Of a stretch of 64,000 nucleotides of DNA, positions 33,793-43,215 are shown piece by piece. The stretch is taken from NCBI RefSeq assembly GCF_009905615.1, contig NZ_JAAAKW010000013.1:62001-126000 (forward strand). The letters run 5' to 3'. How positions within the stretch are numbered: position 1 is the first letter of the stretch; each line of letters opens with the position of its first letter. Below the pieces are notes generated by a model that worked only from the letters and a program-made list of their open reading frames with translations, did no database searches and was not told the DNA's origin. The position numbers and the translations under genes were made by a program. Origin of the DNA: Pseudomonas sp. SLFW. Its GTDB lineage: Bacteria > Pseudomonadota > Gammaproteobacteria > Pseudomonadales > Pseudomonadaceae.

Positions 33793-35715
33793 TTAGAAGT
33801 TCATACCGAAGCTGAGGGCCACGAAGTCGCGGTCATCCACTGTGGTGTACTTGCCGTCGAAGAAGTTGGTGTAGGAAAGGTTGGCGGTATAGGTGTTCTG
33901 ATATTCCGCCTCCACGCCCAGGCTCACGGCCTTGCGACCTTCTTCGAAGTTGCCGCCAGGGCCTGGCGAATAACCTTTGACGTCGTGGGACCACGCCACG
34001 CTTGGCTTGAGGTTCACACCGGCGAACACGTTGTTGTAGTCCCAGATGGCACGGGCGCGATAACCCCACGAATCGGTGGTGGTGAAACCGTCGTTTTCGC
34101 AGTAGCGGCTGAGGTTGTTGAGCGGCGCGCCTGCCAGGGTGCTGGCGTTGAGCGCGGTACATTGACCATTCGGCAACGGGCCAGGGCCGTAGCTCGGGTC
34201 ACGTCCGTAACGCAGTTTGGACGTGCTTTCCAGGCCACCGACGTGAGTCCAGCCCACCTCGCCCACCATGGTCAGACGCTCGGCGCCCATCACCTGATCG
34301 AAGAAGTGCGTGAAGGTGGTCTGCGCCTGGCTGACTTCCTTGCGGCGGTAGCCTTTCTGGTCAGCGCCCGGCGTGCCTTGCAGCAACGCAACGCTTGGGT
34401 TCAGCGGCGTCAGGCCGGAATACAGAATGTCGGTGGTGTTCAGCTGAACCGGCGCGTTCGGGCGGTAGCTCAGCTCGCCGCTCCACGCCGTACCCGTAGG
34501 CAGCGTGGTGGAGAAGCTCAGGCCGAACAGGTGAATGTCTTCGGGGTATTCGACGTAATAGCTGGAGTTGGCCGCGACCACGACCGGCAGCAGCGTCGGC
34601 GCGAGGCTGGTGGCCACACCCAACGGTACGCCGCGGCTCGCCAGACCACCCACCAGACCGGCCGCACTGTAGGCGCTGGCCGGGCCACCCTTGCCACTGA
34701 AGATCGGCGAGCGGCTGTGGTAATTCATGTAGTAGGCGCCGAACTCGGTGTCCAGCGGCTCGAAGTTGTAGTGCATGGCCAGGCCGTACTGGCCGCTGTC
34801 GCGGGCATCGCGATCCGGGCCACGGGCCACGATGGCGCCCTCGTCAGGGCTGCCGAAGTTGACGCCACGCGCTGCCAGCGTCGCTTGAACCGGCCCCCGC
34901 AATGCGGCCGGCAAGGCAGCGTTCAGGCTGTTGCGAGTGCGCAGTACCGCCAGGTTGTTTTGGCAACCGTCGGCGATCACGTCAGGCTGCGAGAAGAAGG
35001 TGCCGCAGTTGTCGACGACCGTCTGGTCCCACTCCAGCTGATAGAAGCCTTCGGCCGACAGGTTCTCGGTCAGGCTTTGCGACAGGTAAAACATGTTGAC
35101 CGGAATCAGGCCTTCCTTGATTTCCGAGCCAGGACGGCGAAACGCCGACACATCGATAGGGTTGATGCTGTTGATGCCGCCACCGATGAAGGTGCTCTCA
35201 CCCCAACTCACCACCTGCTTACCGAAACGCACGGCGCCAGGCTGATCGGCAATGGAATAGTTGTGGTAAACGAACGCGTCGAGCAGCTGGAACCCTGAGG
35301 ACTTCGCGCCTTCTTTGCGGCCTGAATCGCTGATGTCCTTGAACTCGCGGCCTTCATCCTTGAGTTCGAAGTCGTACCAGTACTTGCCCCGCAGGAATAC
35401 GCCGGTGTCGCCGTATTTCAGCTCCAGATCGTGAATACCCTTGAAGATCTTCGAAAAGGTTTCCCCACTTTTGAAGTTCAAGTGGCCGTCATCGGAGGTT
35501 TGCGAAAGACCGTGTCCGCCGTTGTTGGAACCGATGAGGTTCTTGTTGGCGTTCTGGGTAGACCAACTGGCGCCAATGGAGAGCGACGAGTCGAAATTAC
35601 CTTCGATTTCACCGATGTTGAAACTGACGCCGAACGCAGGACCGGCGAGCGTGGAAGCGAGGCTGACGGCCAAGGGCAATCTTGCCCGGCGCCAGAACGG
35701 GTTTGCTGATGTCAT
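33793..35715 (-). CDS. DUF1302 outer-membrane beta-barrel protein
   Basis: 640 residues from ATG 35715 with GGAG upstream; the longer frame is rejected. A signal peptide (LPLAVSLASTLAGPAFG) precedes a beta-rich, aromatic-ended barrel. The C-terminus ends FVALSFGMNF, a BAM recognition signature with terminal Phe. The family is DUF1302, a FadL-like size class of porins found beside DUF1329 in gene sets for hydrophobic substrates. It is followed 9 bases later by the DUF1329 gene and probably shares its promoter region at 35716-36081. It is likely the outer-membrane entry channel of the LuxR-controlled unit. Confidence 0.9.
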   Translation of the reverse strand: MTSANPFWRRARLPLAVSLASTLAGPAFGVSFNIGEIEGNFDSSLSIGASWSTQNANKNLIGSNNGGHGLSQTSDDGHLNFKSGETFSKIFKGIHDLELKYGDTGVFLRGKYWYDFELKDEGREFKDISDSGRKEGAKSSGFQLLDAFVYHNYSIADQPGAVRFGKQVVSWGESTFIGGGINSINPIDVSAFRRPGSEIKEGLIPVNMFYLSQSLTENLSAEGFYQLEWDQTVVDNCGTFFSQPDVIADGCQNNLAVLRTRNSLNAALPAALRGPVQATLAARGVNFGSPDEGAIVARGPDRDARDSGQYGLAMHYNFEPLDTEFGAYYMNYHSRSPIFSGKGGPASAYSAAGLVGGLASRGVPLGVATSLAPTLLPVVVAANSSYYVEYPEDIHLFGLSFSTTLPTGTAWSGELSYRPNAPVQLNTTDILYSGLTPLNPSVALLQGTPGADQKGYRRKEVSQAQTTFTHFFDQVMGAERLTMVGEVGWTHVGGLESTSKLRYGRDPSYGPGPLPNGQCTALNASTLAGAPLNNLSRYCENDGFTTTDSWGYRARAIWDYNNVFAGVNLKPSVAWSHDVKGYSPGPGGNFEEGRKAVSLGVEAEYQNTYTANLSYTNFFDGKYTTVDDRDFVALSFGMNF

Positions 35716-36081
35716 CGACGCTACTCCATGTGCTTTTATTTTTATGGCAGTGGGTGCTTCCAGAAACGACTCAGGCAGACAGATCCGCGATGCCTGGGTG
35801 TCAACGCGTGTCGGGCAGCCCATGTAAAGCTGCGAAACGAGGCGGCGTTTTTCTCCAGTTCCTACCTACTGCCGACTATAGCCAGCAGGTACAACGGCTT
35901 GATCCCTCTAAAGTGTGATTTACAGCGTCGACGCCTCTGATCCGCCGATTTCGACGGACTCACGCGTGCGGCAAAGGGAGGATGGCTGAATTTAGGAATT
36001 TGGCAAGCAGGACGTCTAGACGGCGGCTTCGCGACACATCGCCCGGGTCAGGACCCGAGCGATGCATGCGAGCAAAATGAC
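35716..36081. other. 366-base region between the acyl-CoA ligase and DUF1302 genes
   Basis: Contains the promoter of the leftward DUF1302-DUF1329 operon. At 36037-36064 a near-perfect inverted repeat, CATCGC-N2-GGGTC with GACCC-N2-GCGATG, lies 18 bases after the leftward ligase stop; it has no T-run and may be a transcript-end hairpin. Confidence 0.5.
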
Positions 36082-37758
36082 TCAGAGAGTCGAGAGGAAA
36101 GTACTGTTGGTGCTCTGCCATTCGAGGATGTCGAGGCGGATTTTCTTCTTGTCGAGCTTGCCGACACTGGTCTTGGGAATTTCAGTAACAAGGGCGATCT
36201 GGCTCGGAATCGCCCACTTGTTAATGTGCCCCTGTTCCACGAATGGTTTCAGGTGTTCTTTCAAGGCCTTGGCGTCGACCACATGACCTTCGCGCACCAC
36301 CAGTAACGCAAAGGGACGTTCGCCCCACTGTGGATCGGCGACCCCGACCACGGCCACTTCGCGCACACCAGGATGGCGACTGCACAAGTCTTCGAGCTCC
36401 AGCGAAGACACCCATTCCCCGCCCGTCTTGATGACGTCCTTGATGCGATCGCGAATGTCGATGCCGCCCATGCTGTCGAGCGTCGCCACGTCGCCTGTGT
36501 GCAGCCAGCCACCGGCCCACAGCTCGGCGCCTTTTTGCGGTTCGCGGTAGTAGCTCTCGGTCAGCCATGGCGCGCGCAACACCAACTCGCCTTGGGTCTC
36601 GCCATCGGACGGCAGGAAATTGCCCTCGCTGTCGACAATCGCGGCTTCCACCAAAACACCGGGTGTACCGGCCTTGATCCGGTACGTGATGCGCTCGTCT
36701 TCGCTGCCCGCCATCAGTTCGTCGTTCAAGTGCGCCACCGAGACGAGGGGCCCGGTTTCGGACATGCCATACGCACCCGTCAGTTGAATGCCCTTGGCCT
36801 TGGCCGCTTCGTAGAGCGACCGGTTGAGCGAGCTGCCGCCGATGATGATGTTCCAGCCGGTGAAATCCACATCCTTGGCGGCCTTGGCGTTGAGCACCAT
36901 TTGCATGATGGTCGGCACACAGTGGGAGAACGTGACCTTCTCCTTGCGCCATAGCTCGACCAGCAATTCCGGGTCATAACGACCGGGGTAGACCTGCTTC
37001 ACGCCAAGCATGGTGGCCGCGTACGGCACACCCCACGCATGCACGTGGAACATCGGCGTGATCGGCATGTAGACCTTGTCGCTGCACAGCTGCCCTTCGA
37101 CGCTGCCCATGATCGTCGCGACGGCCAGGGTGTGCAGCACCAACTGACGGTGAGTGAAATACACACCTTTGGGGTTGCCCGTGGTGCCGGTGGTGTAGAA
37201 CGTCGTCGCCACTGAGTTCTCGTCGAAATCCTCGAAGCGGTAGTGCGGACTGGCAGCCGCCAGCAGCGTTTCGTACTCACCCACGAGGTTCGGGAGGTCG
37301 GCGGTCTTGTCTGCCGTATCGGTGAGCAACAGGGTCTTCTCGACTGTGGTCAGCTTGCTCGCGAAGCATTGATAGAGGGGAACGAACTCGCTGTTGACCA
37401 GCACGAACTTGTCTTCGGCGTGGTTCATGGTGAACAGAATCTGATCCGGTGAAAGGCGCACGTTGATGGTGTGAATCACGGCGCCAATCATGGGAATGGC
37501 AAACATGCATTCCAGATAACGATGGCTGTCCCAATCCATGACGGCCACGGTGTCACCCGCTTTCACCCCCGCCTCGGTCAGCACATTGGCCAGTCTGCAG
37601 ATGCGCTCGTTGAGGGTCAGATACGAATAGCGTGATTGGTCCCGGTAAACGATTTCCCGCGATTTCTCGTAACGACTGCCCGACATCAGCAGACTTTTGA
37701 TCAACAGGGGGTACTGGTACGCGCCATCGGCTGGCGGAATCACGCGAGTCTGCAGCAT
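36082..37758 (-). CDS. alkK: Medium-chain fatty acyl-CoA ligase, AlkK-like
   Basis: 558 residues, ANL superfamily. ATP-binding P-loop TTFYTTGTTGNPKGV near residues 185-200, YGMSETGP, HTGDVATLDSMG, RIKDVIKTGGEWVSS and the catalytic Lys region PKTSVGKLDKKKIR. The sequence follows the AlkK/medium-chain ligase type: the N-terminus MLQTRVIPPADGAYQYPL matches that group as I know it. It activates free fatty acids to CoA esters in the cytoplasm. Position next to DUF1302/DUF1329 and a MalT-like regulator suggests a fatty-acid or alkanoate uptake and activation route. Confidence 0.92.
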   Translation of the reverse strand: MLQTRVIPPADGAYQYPLLIKSLLMSGSRYEKSREIVYRDQSRYSYLTLNERICRLANVLTEAGVKAGDTVAVMDWDSHRYLECMFAIPMIGAVIHTINVRLSPDQILFTMNHAEDKFVLVNSEFVPLYQCFASKLTTVEKTLLLTDTADKTADLPNLVGEYETLLAAASPHYRFEDFDENSVATTFYTTGTTGNPKGVYFTHRQLVLHTLAVATIMGSVEGQLCSDKVYMPITPMFHVHAWGVPYAATMLGVKQVYPGRYDPELLVELWRKEKVTFSHCVPTIMQMVLNAKAAKDVDFTGWNIIIGGSSLNRSLYEAAKAKGIQLTGAYGMSETGPLVSVAHLNDELMAGSEDERITYRIKAGTPGVLVEAAIVDSEGNFLPSDGETQGELVLRAPWLTESYYREPQKGAELWAGGWLHTGDVATLDSMGGIDIRDRIKDVIKTGGEWVSSLELEDLCSRHPGVREVAVVGVADPQWGERPFALLVVREGHVVDAKALKEHLKPFVEQGHINKWAIPSQIALVTEIPKTSVGKLDKKKIRLDILEWQSTNSTFLSTL

Positions 37759-37900
37759 AGGAATCCCTTTTCAAGATGCATGGGCGGTGCTGAAAATATG
37801 CACTCTAGAGCCTTCACTCGCCAGCCAAATCAGCCAAAGGGATGATTCGATTGACGAGTGACCATGCAGGCATTGCGCCATTTGACAGGGTGAAACGGCC

Positions 37901-39103
37901 CTAAGCGAGCTGAGCCGAGGGGTTTTCAGCCGGAGTGCGTGGGAAAACGGCCGCCGCAAGGAAGGTCAATGCCGCGAAGCCCGCCAGGAGGACGTACAGC
38001 CCCGCCAGCCCTTGTCGTGGCTCGACGTAGGCAATCAACGGAATCGCTGTAGCACTCGCGCCGAAGGACAGGAAGTAACGCAACGCGAATACCCGCGACT
38101 GCCATTGCGGCGCGACGAAGTTGGCGACCATCGCATCGTTAACCGTCACCTGACCAAACACCACGAACATGAAACCTGCCCCCAGCATTATCACCGGCCA
38201 GCTGTCGACGTAGGCCAGCGCGAACAGAAACGGTGCCTGGCAGACGGTCAGGATCACGAACGGCCACTTGAGGCTGAACCGGTCGAGGAAACGGCCGATG
38301 GTCAATTGCGCAATCGCCCCGAAGGCGTAGGCCAGGCTGACGATGAGACCCAAGGTTTGCGGCGAGGCGAACAGGTCGTGCAAGCGATCCTGAAACAGCT
38401 TCGGATACGTCATGGTGGTGGCGTTGAACACCACACCGCCGGTGGCCGTGGCGATGGCCAGCACGCTGAAGACCATTGTCATGGAGATACGCTGGCCGGA
38501 TTTGCCTTTCGGCGCAGTGTGCGCCCGCACCGGGATCGGCTCGTCCTTGATCTGCCAGGCGAACGCCAGTCCGATCAGAATCGACACGCTGCCCGGCAGG
38601 ATGAACGCTGAGCGCCAGCCAAATTGCGCGACGACAAAGCCCGTCAGCAGCGCGGAAAACGCCACGCCCAGGTTGCCCCACATGCCGTTGACACCGATTT
38701 CGCGGCCACGGTTTTGTGCGTAGGCCACCAGCATGGCAGTGCCGACGGGGTGATAGATGGCGGCAAACACGCCCACCAGCGTCATGCCGACCGCCAGCAT
38801 GGTTGTGCTGGTGCTCAGCCCGGTGATGATCGAAGCCGCGCCGATCCCAAAGAAGAACAGCAGCATCATGTGCCGCCGACTCCAGCGATCACCGAGCCAG
38901 CCCGCCGGTAGCGAGCAAGCCCCGAAAGCGATGAAACCGCCCAGCGACAGGCCGATGAGTTGCGCGTAATCCAGCGCAAAGGCCTGTGTCATGCCCAGCA
39001 CGGCGGCCGGAAAAATCAGCATGAACATGTGATCGATGACGTGGGCGGCGTTAATGAAATGGATCACCCGTCGGGGTGAGTTGGGGCGTTGGGATTGACT
39101 CAT
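37901..39103 (-). CDS. MFS transporter
   Basis: 400 residues, about 12 membrane helices. The MFS signature between helices 2 and 3 is GWLGDRWSRRHMM. The start HFINAAHVIDHMFMLIFPAA, with His/Asp in helix 1, and the segment YHPVGTAMLVAYAQNRGREIG match the fosmidomycin-resistance/FSR-like subgroup. It is divergent from an AraC regulator 92 bases away, and is probably controlled by it. Substrate unknown; an efflux role is likely from family and context. Confidence 0.9.
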   Translation of the reverse strand: MSQSQRPNSPRRVIHFINAAHVIDHMFMLIFPAAVLGMTQAFALDYAQLIGLSLGGFIAFGACSLPAGWLGDRWSRRHMMLLFFFGIGAASIITGLSTSTTMLAVGMTLVGVFAAIYHPVGTAMLVAYAQNRGREIGVNGMWGNLGVAFSALLTGFVVAQFGWRSAFILPGSVSILIGLAFAWQIKDEPIPVRAHTAPKGKSGQRISMTMVFSVLAIATATGGVVFNATTMTYPKLFQDRLHDLFASPQTLGLIVSLAYAFGAIAQLTIGRFLDRFSLKWPFVILTVCQAPFLFALAYVDSWPVIMLGAGFMFVVFGQVTVNDAMVANFVAPQWQSRVFALRYFLSFGASATAIPLIAYVEPRQGLAGLYVLLAGFAALTFLAAAVFPRTPAENPSAQLA

Positions 39104-39195
39104 GGCAGCGCATCCTGAGGCTTGCGGTGAAGGTGGATGCTCATGCTAAGTTGGCGACAATTCGCATTTCAGACAACAAAGTCATCGAATCCGCC

Positions 39196-39960
39196 ATGTT
39201 GATCAATCACCTCCGCCACAGCCCCGTGACCGCCCACCCTGCGGACTACCCCGAAGGCGGCTATCACCCGTGGCACATTCATGCCGAGGCGCAGTTGCTC
39301 TATGCGGTCAGCGGCATGATGCGGCTGGTGACCAAAACCGGCGCTTGGGTGATTCCGCCAACGCGGGCGGTGTGGATCCCGCCGATGGTGGAGCATGAGA
39401 CGTTCATGTCCGGCGAGGTGCTGATGCGCTCGCTGTTCATCGCCGGCGAACACTGCCCACCGGGGTTGAATCAGTGTTGCGTGCTGGCGGTTACGCCGCT
39501 TTTGCGCGAGTTGATCGTGCGGGCCACTCAAGGTGACGAGCATGCGGCCAATCCGCTGATCCAACAGTTGATGCTGGAAGAAGTCGCCGGGCTGAAAAAC
39601 CTGCCGCTGCACATCCCGATGCCCCGCGACCGGCGTCTGCACAGCATTTGTGTGTCCGTGCTCAAGGCCCCCGATCACGGCAACACGCTGGAGGATTGGG
39701 CGCAGGAAGTCGGCGCCAGCTCACGCACACTGACGCGGCTGTTCAAACAGGAATTGGACCTGAGTTTCAACGCGTGGCGTCAGCAAGTGCGCTTGATGGA
39801 AGCGTTGCCGAGACTGCTCGATGGCGAGAGTGTGCAGCGGGTGGCGAATGATCTGGGGTATGGCAGCGCACGCGCGTTCAGCGCGATGTTCAGCCGCCTT
39901 TTGGGAGAGAGCCCCCGGGAGTATCTGGGGGCGTTGCGGCAGTTGAGCCAGCTGAAGTGA
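39196..39960 (+). CDS. AraC-family regulator with cupin sensor, paired with MFS transporter
   Basis: 254 residues from ATG 39196, the start that fits the family; no good ribosome binding site is seen, so translation may be weak. The cupin (YHPWHIHAEAQLLYAVSGMM, VIPPTRAVWIPPMVEHET) precedes an AraC double HTH (VGASSRTLTRLFKQELDLSF, VQRVANDLGYGSARAFSAMF). It has the same length and motif order as the AraC protein at 26896-27660, including the PPxxAVWIPPxxEHE block. It is expected to regulate the divergent MFS gene. Confidence 0.9.
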   Translation: MLINHLRHSPVTAHPADYPEGGYHPWHIHAEAQLLYAVSGMMRLVTKTGAWVIPPTRAVWIPPMVEHETFMSGEVLMRSLFIAGEHCPPGLNQCCVLAVTPLLRELIVRATQGDEHAANPLIQQLMLEEVAGLKNLPLHIPMPRDRRLHSICVSVLKAPDHGNTLEDWAQEVGASSRTLTRLFKQELDLSFNAWRQQVRLMEALPRLLDGESVQRVANDLGYGSARAFSAMFSRLLGESPREYLGALRQLSQLK

Positions 39961-39970
39961 TAGAGACTCC

Positions 39971-40061
39971 CTGTAGGAGTGAGCTTGCTCGCGATAGCGG
40001 TGGGCCTGTGCCGATTGTTCTGACAGACGTGACACCATCGCGAGCAAGCTCACTCCTACAG
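39971..40061. repeat. REP-type inverted repeat, family B copy 1
   Basis: Arms GGAGTGAGCTTGCTCGCGAT and ATCGCGAGCAAGCTCACTCC face each other across a 43-base loop, 10 bases after the AraC stop. The core differs from family A (GTGAGCTTGCTCGC for GCGAATTCATTCGC). Confidence 0.9.
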
Positions 40062-40093
40062 ATTAAAAGCATCCAGCATGACAACGACTTAGA

Positions 40094-40723
40094 TCAATGC
40101 ATCTCGGTCAACGCGAGCTTCAGCCCCAGCGCGACCAACACCCCGCCCATCGCCCGATCGAACCAATGCCCCATACGGGCGAAACCGGCCCGAACACGCT
40201 CCTGGCTGAACAGACGTGCCACCAGACAAAACCAGACGCCGGTCGCGACGGCCAGATAAACGCCATAACCCGCCTGAACCAGCAGCGGCGTATGTGGGTT
40301 GATCACGACAGTGAACAGCGACAGGAAAAACAGCGTCGCTTTCGGGTTCAAACCGTTGGTCACGAAACCGGCGGTAAAGGCGCCTCGCGCCGTTCGCTCG
40401 CCCTTGGCAAGATCAACCGGTGCGTCCGATGCGTTCGCCGGTTTGGCGCGCAGGGCCTTGATGCCGATGTACAGCAGGTACGCCGCAGCGGCCCACTTCA
40501 ACGCGTTAAACAGCACGATGGACTGAGACACGATCAGCCCGATGCCCAGCAACGAATAGCCAACGTGCAGGAAAATCGCCGTCCCCACGCCCATGGCGGT
40601 GTAAGTGCCCGCCTTGCGGCCATGGGTCACGCTCTCGCGGACGACCACCGCGAAGTCCGGGCCGGGGCTGGCCACAGCGAGCAGGTGAATGAGGGCTACG
40701 GTGAAAAATTCCGTCCAGTACAT
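40094..40723 (-). CDS. LysE/RhtB family amino-acid exporter
   Basis: 209 residues with six membrane helices. The family signature VASPGPDFAVVVRESVTHGRK is at residues 16-36, and NGLNPKATLFFLSLF lies near residue 123. Such transporters export homoserine, threonine, lysine or related amino acids. The gene is divergent from a 2-hydroxyacid dehydrogenase, with 90 bases between the starts. Substrate not deducible. Confidence 0.9.
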   Translation of the reverse strand: MYWTEFFTVALIHLLAVASPGPDFAVVVRESVTHGRKAGTYTAMGVGTAIFLHVGYSLLGIGLIVSQSIVLFNALKWAAAAYLLYIGIKALRAKPANASDAPVDLAKGERTARGAFTAGFVTNGLNPKATLFFLSLFTVVINPHTPLLVQAGYGVYLAVATGVWFCLVARLFSQERVRAGFARMGHWFDRAMGGVLVALGLKLALTEMH

Positions 40724-40813
40724 CGAAGGGTCTCCAAGGCGCTTTGGCCAATGACATGCGCTGTTACGTTCGCTACCTTACGCTTCCTATCCAACGGACA
40801 AAAGGTACAGCTG

Positions 40814-41779
40814 ATGTCGAGTCAACGCAGAGCAGTTTTCCTGGATCACACCTCACTGGATCTCGGCGATCTGGACCTGAATCCCTGGCGTGAAACCTTT
40901 GGTGAACTGGTCCTGCATTCCAGCACGACGGCTGATCAGGTGATTGAACGCCTGCAAGGTGCGCACGCAGTGATTTCCAACAAAATCATGATCGATGCCG
41001 CCACGTTCGCAGCGTGTCCTGACCTCAAGCTGGTACTCGTCACGGCCACGGGTGTGAACAACGTGGACCTCGACGCAGCGCGCAAACATGGCGTCGTGGT
41101 CAGCAACTGCCAGGGATACGGCACGCCGTCCGTGGCGCAGCATGCCTTGATGTTGTTGCTGGCGATGGCCACGCGTCTGCCGGACTATCAGCAGGCGATT
41201 CAACAGGGTCAGTGGCAGAAGTCGAAGCAGTTCTGTCTGCTGGACTTCCCCATCGTGGAGCTGGAAGGCAAGACACTGGGCCTGTTGGGCCATGGCGAAC
41301 TGGGCGGCGCGGTGGCGAAACTCGCCGAAGCGTTTGGCATGCGCGTGATCGTGGGCCAGATTCCCGGCCGCCCTGCCCGGCCGGATCGCGTGCCGTTGCA
41401 CGAATTGCTGCCGCAAGTCGACGCCCTGACCCTGCATTGCCCGCTCAATGAACACACCCGCGACATGATCAACGCCCACGAACTGAGCCTGATGAAACCC
41501 AAGGCGTTCATCGTCAACACCGCGCGTGGAGGATTGATCAACGAACAAGCGCTGGCCGACGCCCTGCGCAACGGCCATCTGGGCGGCGCGGCCACCGACG
41601 TGTTGACTGTCGAGCCACCGGTCAACGGCAACCCGCTGCTGTCCGGCGACATCCCGCGCCTGATCGTCACCCCTCACAGCGCTTGGGGCAGCCAAGAAGC
41701 CCGCCAGCGCATCGTCGGCCAAGTCAACGAAAACGCCCGCGCGTTCTATGCCGGTGCGCCGATTCGGGTGGTCGGCTGA
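40814..41779 (+). CDS. D-2-hydroxyacid dehydrogenase, NAD-dependent
   Basis: 321 residues from ATG 40814 with AAAGG upstream; the open frame continues far upstream but that part is the antisense of the LysE gene. The Rossmann site is LGLLGHGELGGAVAKLA near residues 150-165. Catalytic residues are in NTARGGLIN (Arg), TDVLTVEPP (Glu) and TPHSAWGS (His). It resembles glycerate/hydroxypyruvate reductases (HprA/TtuD-like). It reduces a 2-oxoacid such as hydroxypyruvate or glyoxylate in the cytoplasm; the choice is not provable from sequence. Confidence 0.93.
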   Translation: MSSQRRAVFLDHTSLDLGDLDLNPWRETFGELVLHSSTTADQVIERLQGAHAVISNKIMIDAATFAACPDLKLVLVTATGVNNVDLDAARKHGVVVSNCQGYGTPSVAQHALMLLLAMATRLPDYQQAIQQGQWQKSKQFCLLDFPIVELEGKTLGLLGHGELGGAVAKLAEAFGMRVIVGQIPGRPARPDRVPLHELLPQVDALTLHCPLNEHTRDMINAHELSLMKPKAFIVNTARGGLINEQALADALRNGHLGGAATDVLTVEPPVNGNPLLSGDIPRLIVTPHSAWGSQEARQRIVGQVNENARAFYAGAPIRVVG

Positions 41780-41791
41780 GTGCCCCGCAAT

Positions 41792-41928
41792 CTGTAGGAG
41801 CGTGGCTTGTCCCGCGAACGGCGACGAAGTCGTCGTAAGTTCGGTGACAGCGGTGTGGCAGGAACACCACATTTCCAGGTGTTACGACGGGTTCCCCGCC
41901 GATCGCGGGACAAGCCACGCTCCTACAG
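41792..41928. repeat. REP-type composite inverted repeat, family C copy 1
   Basis: 137 bases. Outer arms CTGTAGGAGCGTGGCTTGTC and its complement at the right end enclose inner self-complementary tracts (GACGAAGTCGTC near 41823 and GTTACGACGGG near 41881). It sits between the dehydrogenase and rsmC. Same length as the copy at 59437. Confidence 0.88.
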
Positions 41929-41983
41929 TAGATCGGTGTTTGGCCGTTTCCCCTGTTAAACTCCGCTCTTTTTTCAGGAGCCG

Positions 41984-42985
41984 ATGATGGACCCGCGCAG
42001 TGAAGTGTTACTCCGTCAGGCCGAGCTTTTTCAGGGTTCGTTGCTGCTCGCCAATCTGCCCGCCGACGACCTGCTGGGCACACTGCCGAACGCCCGAGGC
42101 TGGAGCTGGCATGCCGGGGATTTCGCCGCGCTGGACACCCGCTTCAACGGTCGCACCCATTTCGGGACTGAAGCACCCGCCGAGCCCCTAGAGGCGGCGG
42201 TGCTGTTCTTGCCGAAAGCCAAAGACCTCACCGATTACCTGCTCAACGCTCTCGCCTCGCGCCTGGCCGGTCGCGAACTGTTCCTGGTGGGCGAAAAGCG
42301 CGCCGGCATCGAAGCGGCGGCCCGTCAGCTCAGCCCATTTGGCCGTGCGCGCAAACTCGATAGCGCCCGTCATTGCCAGCTGTGGCAGGTCACCGTCGAG
42401 GACGCCCCTCACGCCATCGAATTGAACAGCCTCGCCAAACACTTCGACATCGAAGTGCAAGGCGGCCCTTTGAAAGTCGTCAGTCTGCCCGGCGTGTTCA
42501 GCCATGGCCGTCTGGATCGCGGCTCGGCCCTGCTGCTGGACAATCTGGATCGCCTGCCCACCGGCCATTTGCTCGACTTCGGCTGCGGCGCGGGCGTGTT
42601 GGGCGCTGCAGTCAAACGTCGCAACCCCGACATGAAAGTGACGATGCTCGATGTCGACGCCTTCGCCACGGCCAGCACCCGCTTGACGCTCGTCGCCAAC
42701 GGTCTTGAAGCCGAGGTCATTACCGGTGACGGCATCGACGCCGCGCCGGAACATCTGGACGTGATTCTGACCAATCCGCCCTTCCACACAGGCGTGCACA
42801 CTGATTACGCTGCAACTGAAAGTCTGCTGAGAAAAGCCCGCGAACATCTGAAAAAAGGCGGCGAACTGCGCTTGGTCGCCAATAGCTTCCTGCGTTACCA
42901 GCCGATCATCGAGCAGCATCTTGGCGTATGTGCCGTCATGGCCGAAGGGAATGGCTTCCGGATTTACCGCGCCAAACGCGCCTGA
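41984..42985 (+). CDS. rsmC: 16S rRNA (guanine-N2) methyltransferase RsmC
   Basis: 333 residues with AGGAG before ATG 41984. RsmC methylates G1207 of 16S rRNA. The protein has two related domains: an N-terminal substrate-binding half and a C-terminal catalytic half with the SAM site LLDFGCGAGVLG near residues 196-207 and the active motif ILTNPPFHTG near 263-272. Length matches the family. It lies between a REP element and a riboswitch and is transcribed alone. The main alternative is RlmG, which is longer. Confidence 0.93.
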   Translation: MMDPRSEVLLRQAELFQGSLLLANLPADDLLGTLPNARGWSWHAGDFAALDTRFNGRTHFGTEAPAEPLEAAVLFLPKAKDLTDYLLNALASRLAGRELFLVGEKRAGIEAAARQLSPFGRARKLDSARHCQLWQVTVEDAPHAIELNSLAKHFDIEVQGGPLKVVSLPGVFSHGRLDRGSALLLDNLDRLPTGHLLDFGCGAGVLGAAVKRRNPDMKVTMLDVDAFATASTRLTLVANGLEAEVITGDGIDAAPEHLDVILTNPPFHTGVHTDYAATESLLRKAREHLKKGGELRLVANSFLRYQPIIEQHLGVCAVMAEGNGFRIYRAKRA

Positions 42986-43019
42986 AATTAACGCTTGCCG
43001 AACCGGATTCTCGAAGGCA

Positions 43020-43215
43020 GAATCCGCTCCGTCCTAGGGGAGTAGTCTCCCACGAGCGCCACGCTCGTCCGGCGTGCATCAACATACTTGGTCCTCAGAC
43101 CATGGTGCGCGCGACCCCGGAATCCGCATCAGACGGATCGGTGGTTTGACAAGACCTATGACACGAACATCCTGACCCGGGGCGGGGAGGTTGTACGTGT
43201 CATAGCCGTGTTGAC
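43020..43215 (+). ncRNA. yybP-ykoY manganese riboswitch
   Basis: The 251-base leader before the exporter gene carries both hallmark tracts of this class: GGGGAGTAG at 43037-43045 and TCAACATACTTGG at 43079-43091, separated by a GC-rich hairpin. Downstream, CTATGACACG (43156-43165) can pair with CGTGTCATAG (43196-43205), while GGGGCGGG (43179-43186) can pair perfectly with CCCGCCCC (43215-43222) just before the AGGA site at 43225. These look like the alternative structures of an expression platform acting on translation. Manganese binding is established for the class. Confidence 0.88.

Noticed and set aside
33751..35298. Long rightward open frame (515 codons) over the DUF1302 gene
   Set aside because: It is the antisense shadow of a GC-rich porin gene; no ribosome binding site, no recognisable domain, and the leftward product has a signal peptide and terminal Phe.
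40097..40813. N-terminal extension of the 2-hydroxyacid dehydrogenase
   Set aside because: The extra 239 codons are antisense to the LysE gene, and the canonical start with AAAGG is at 40814.
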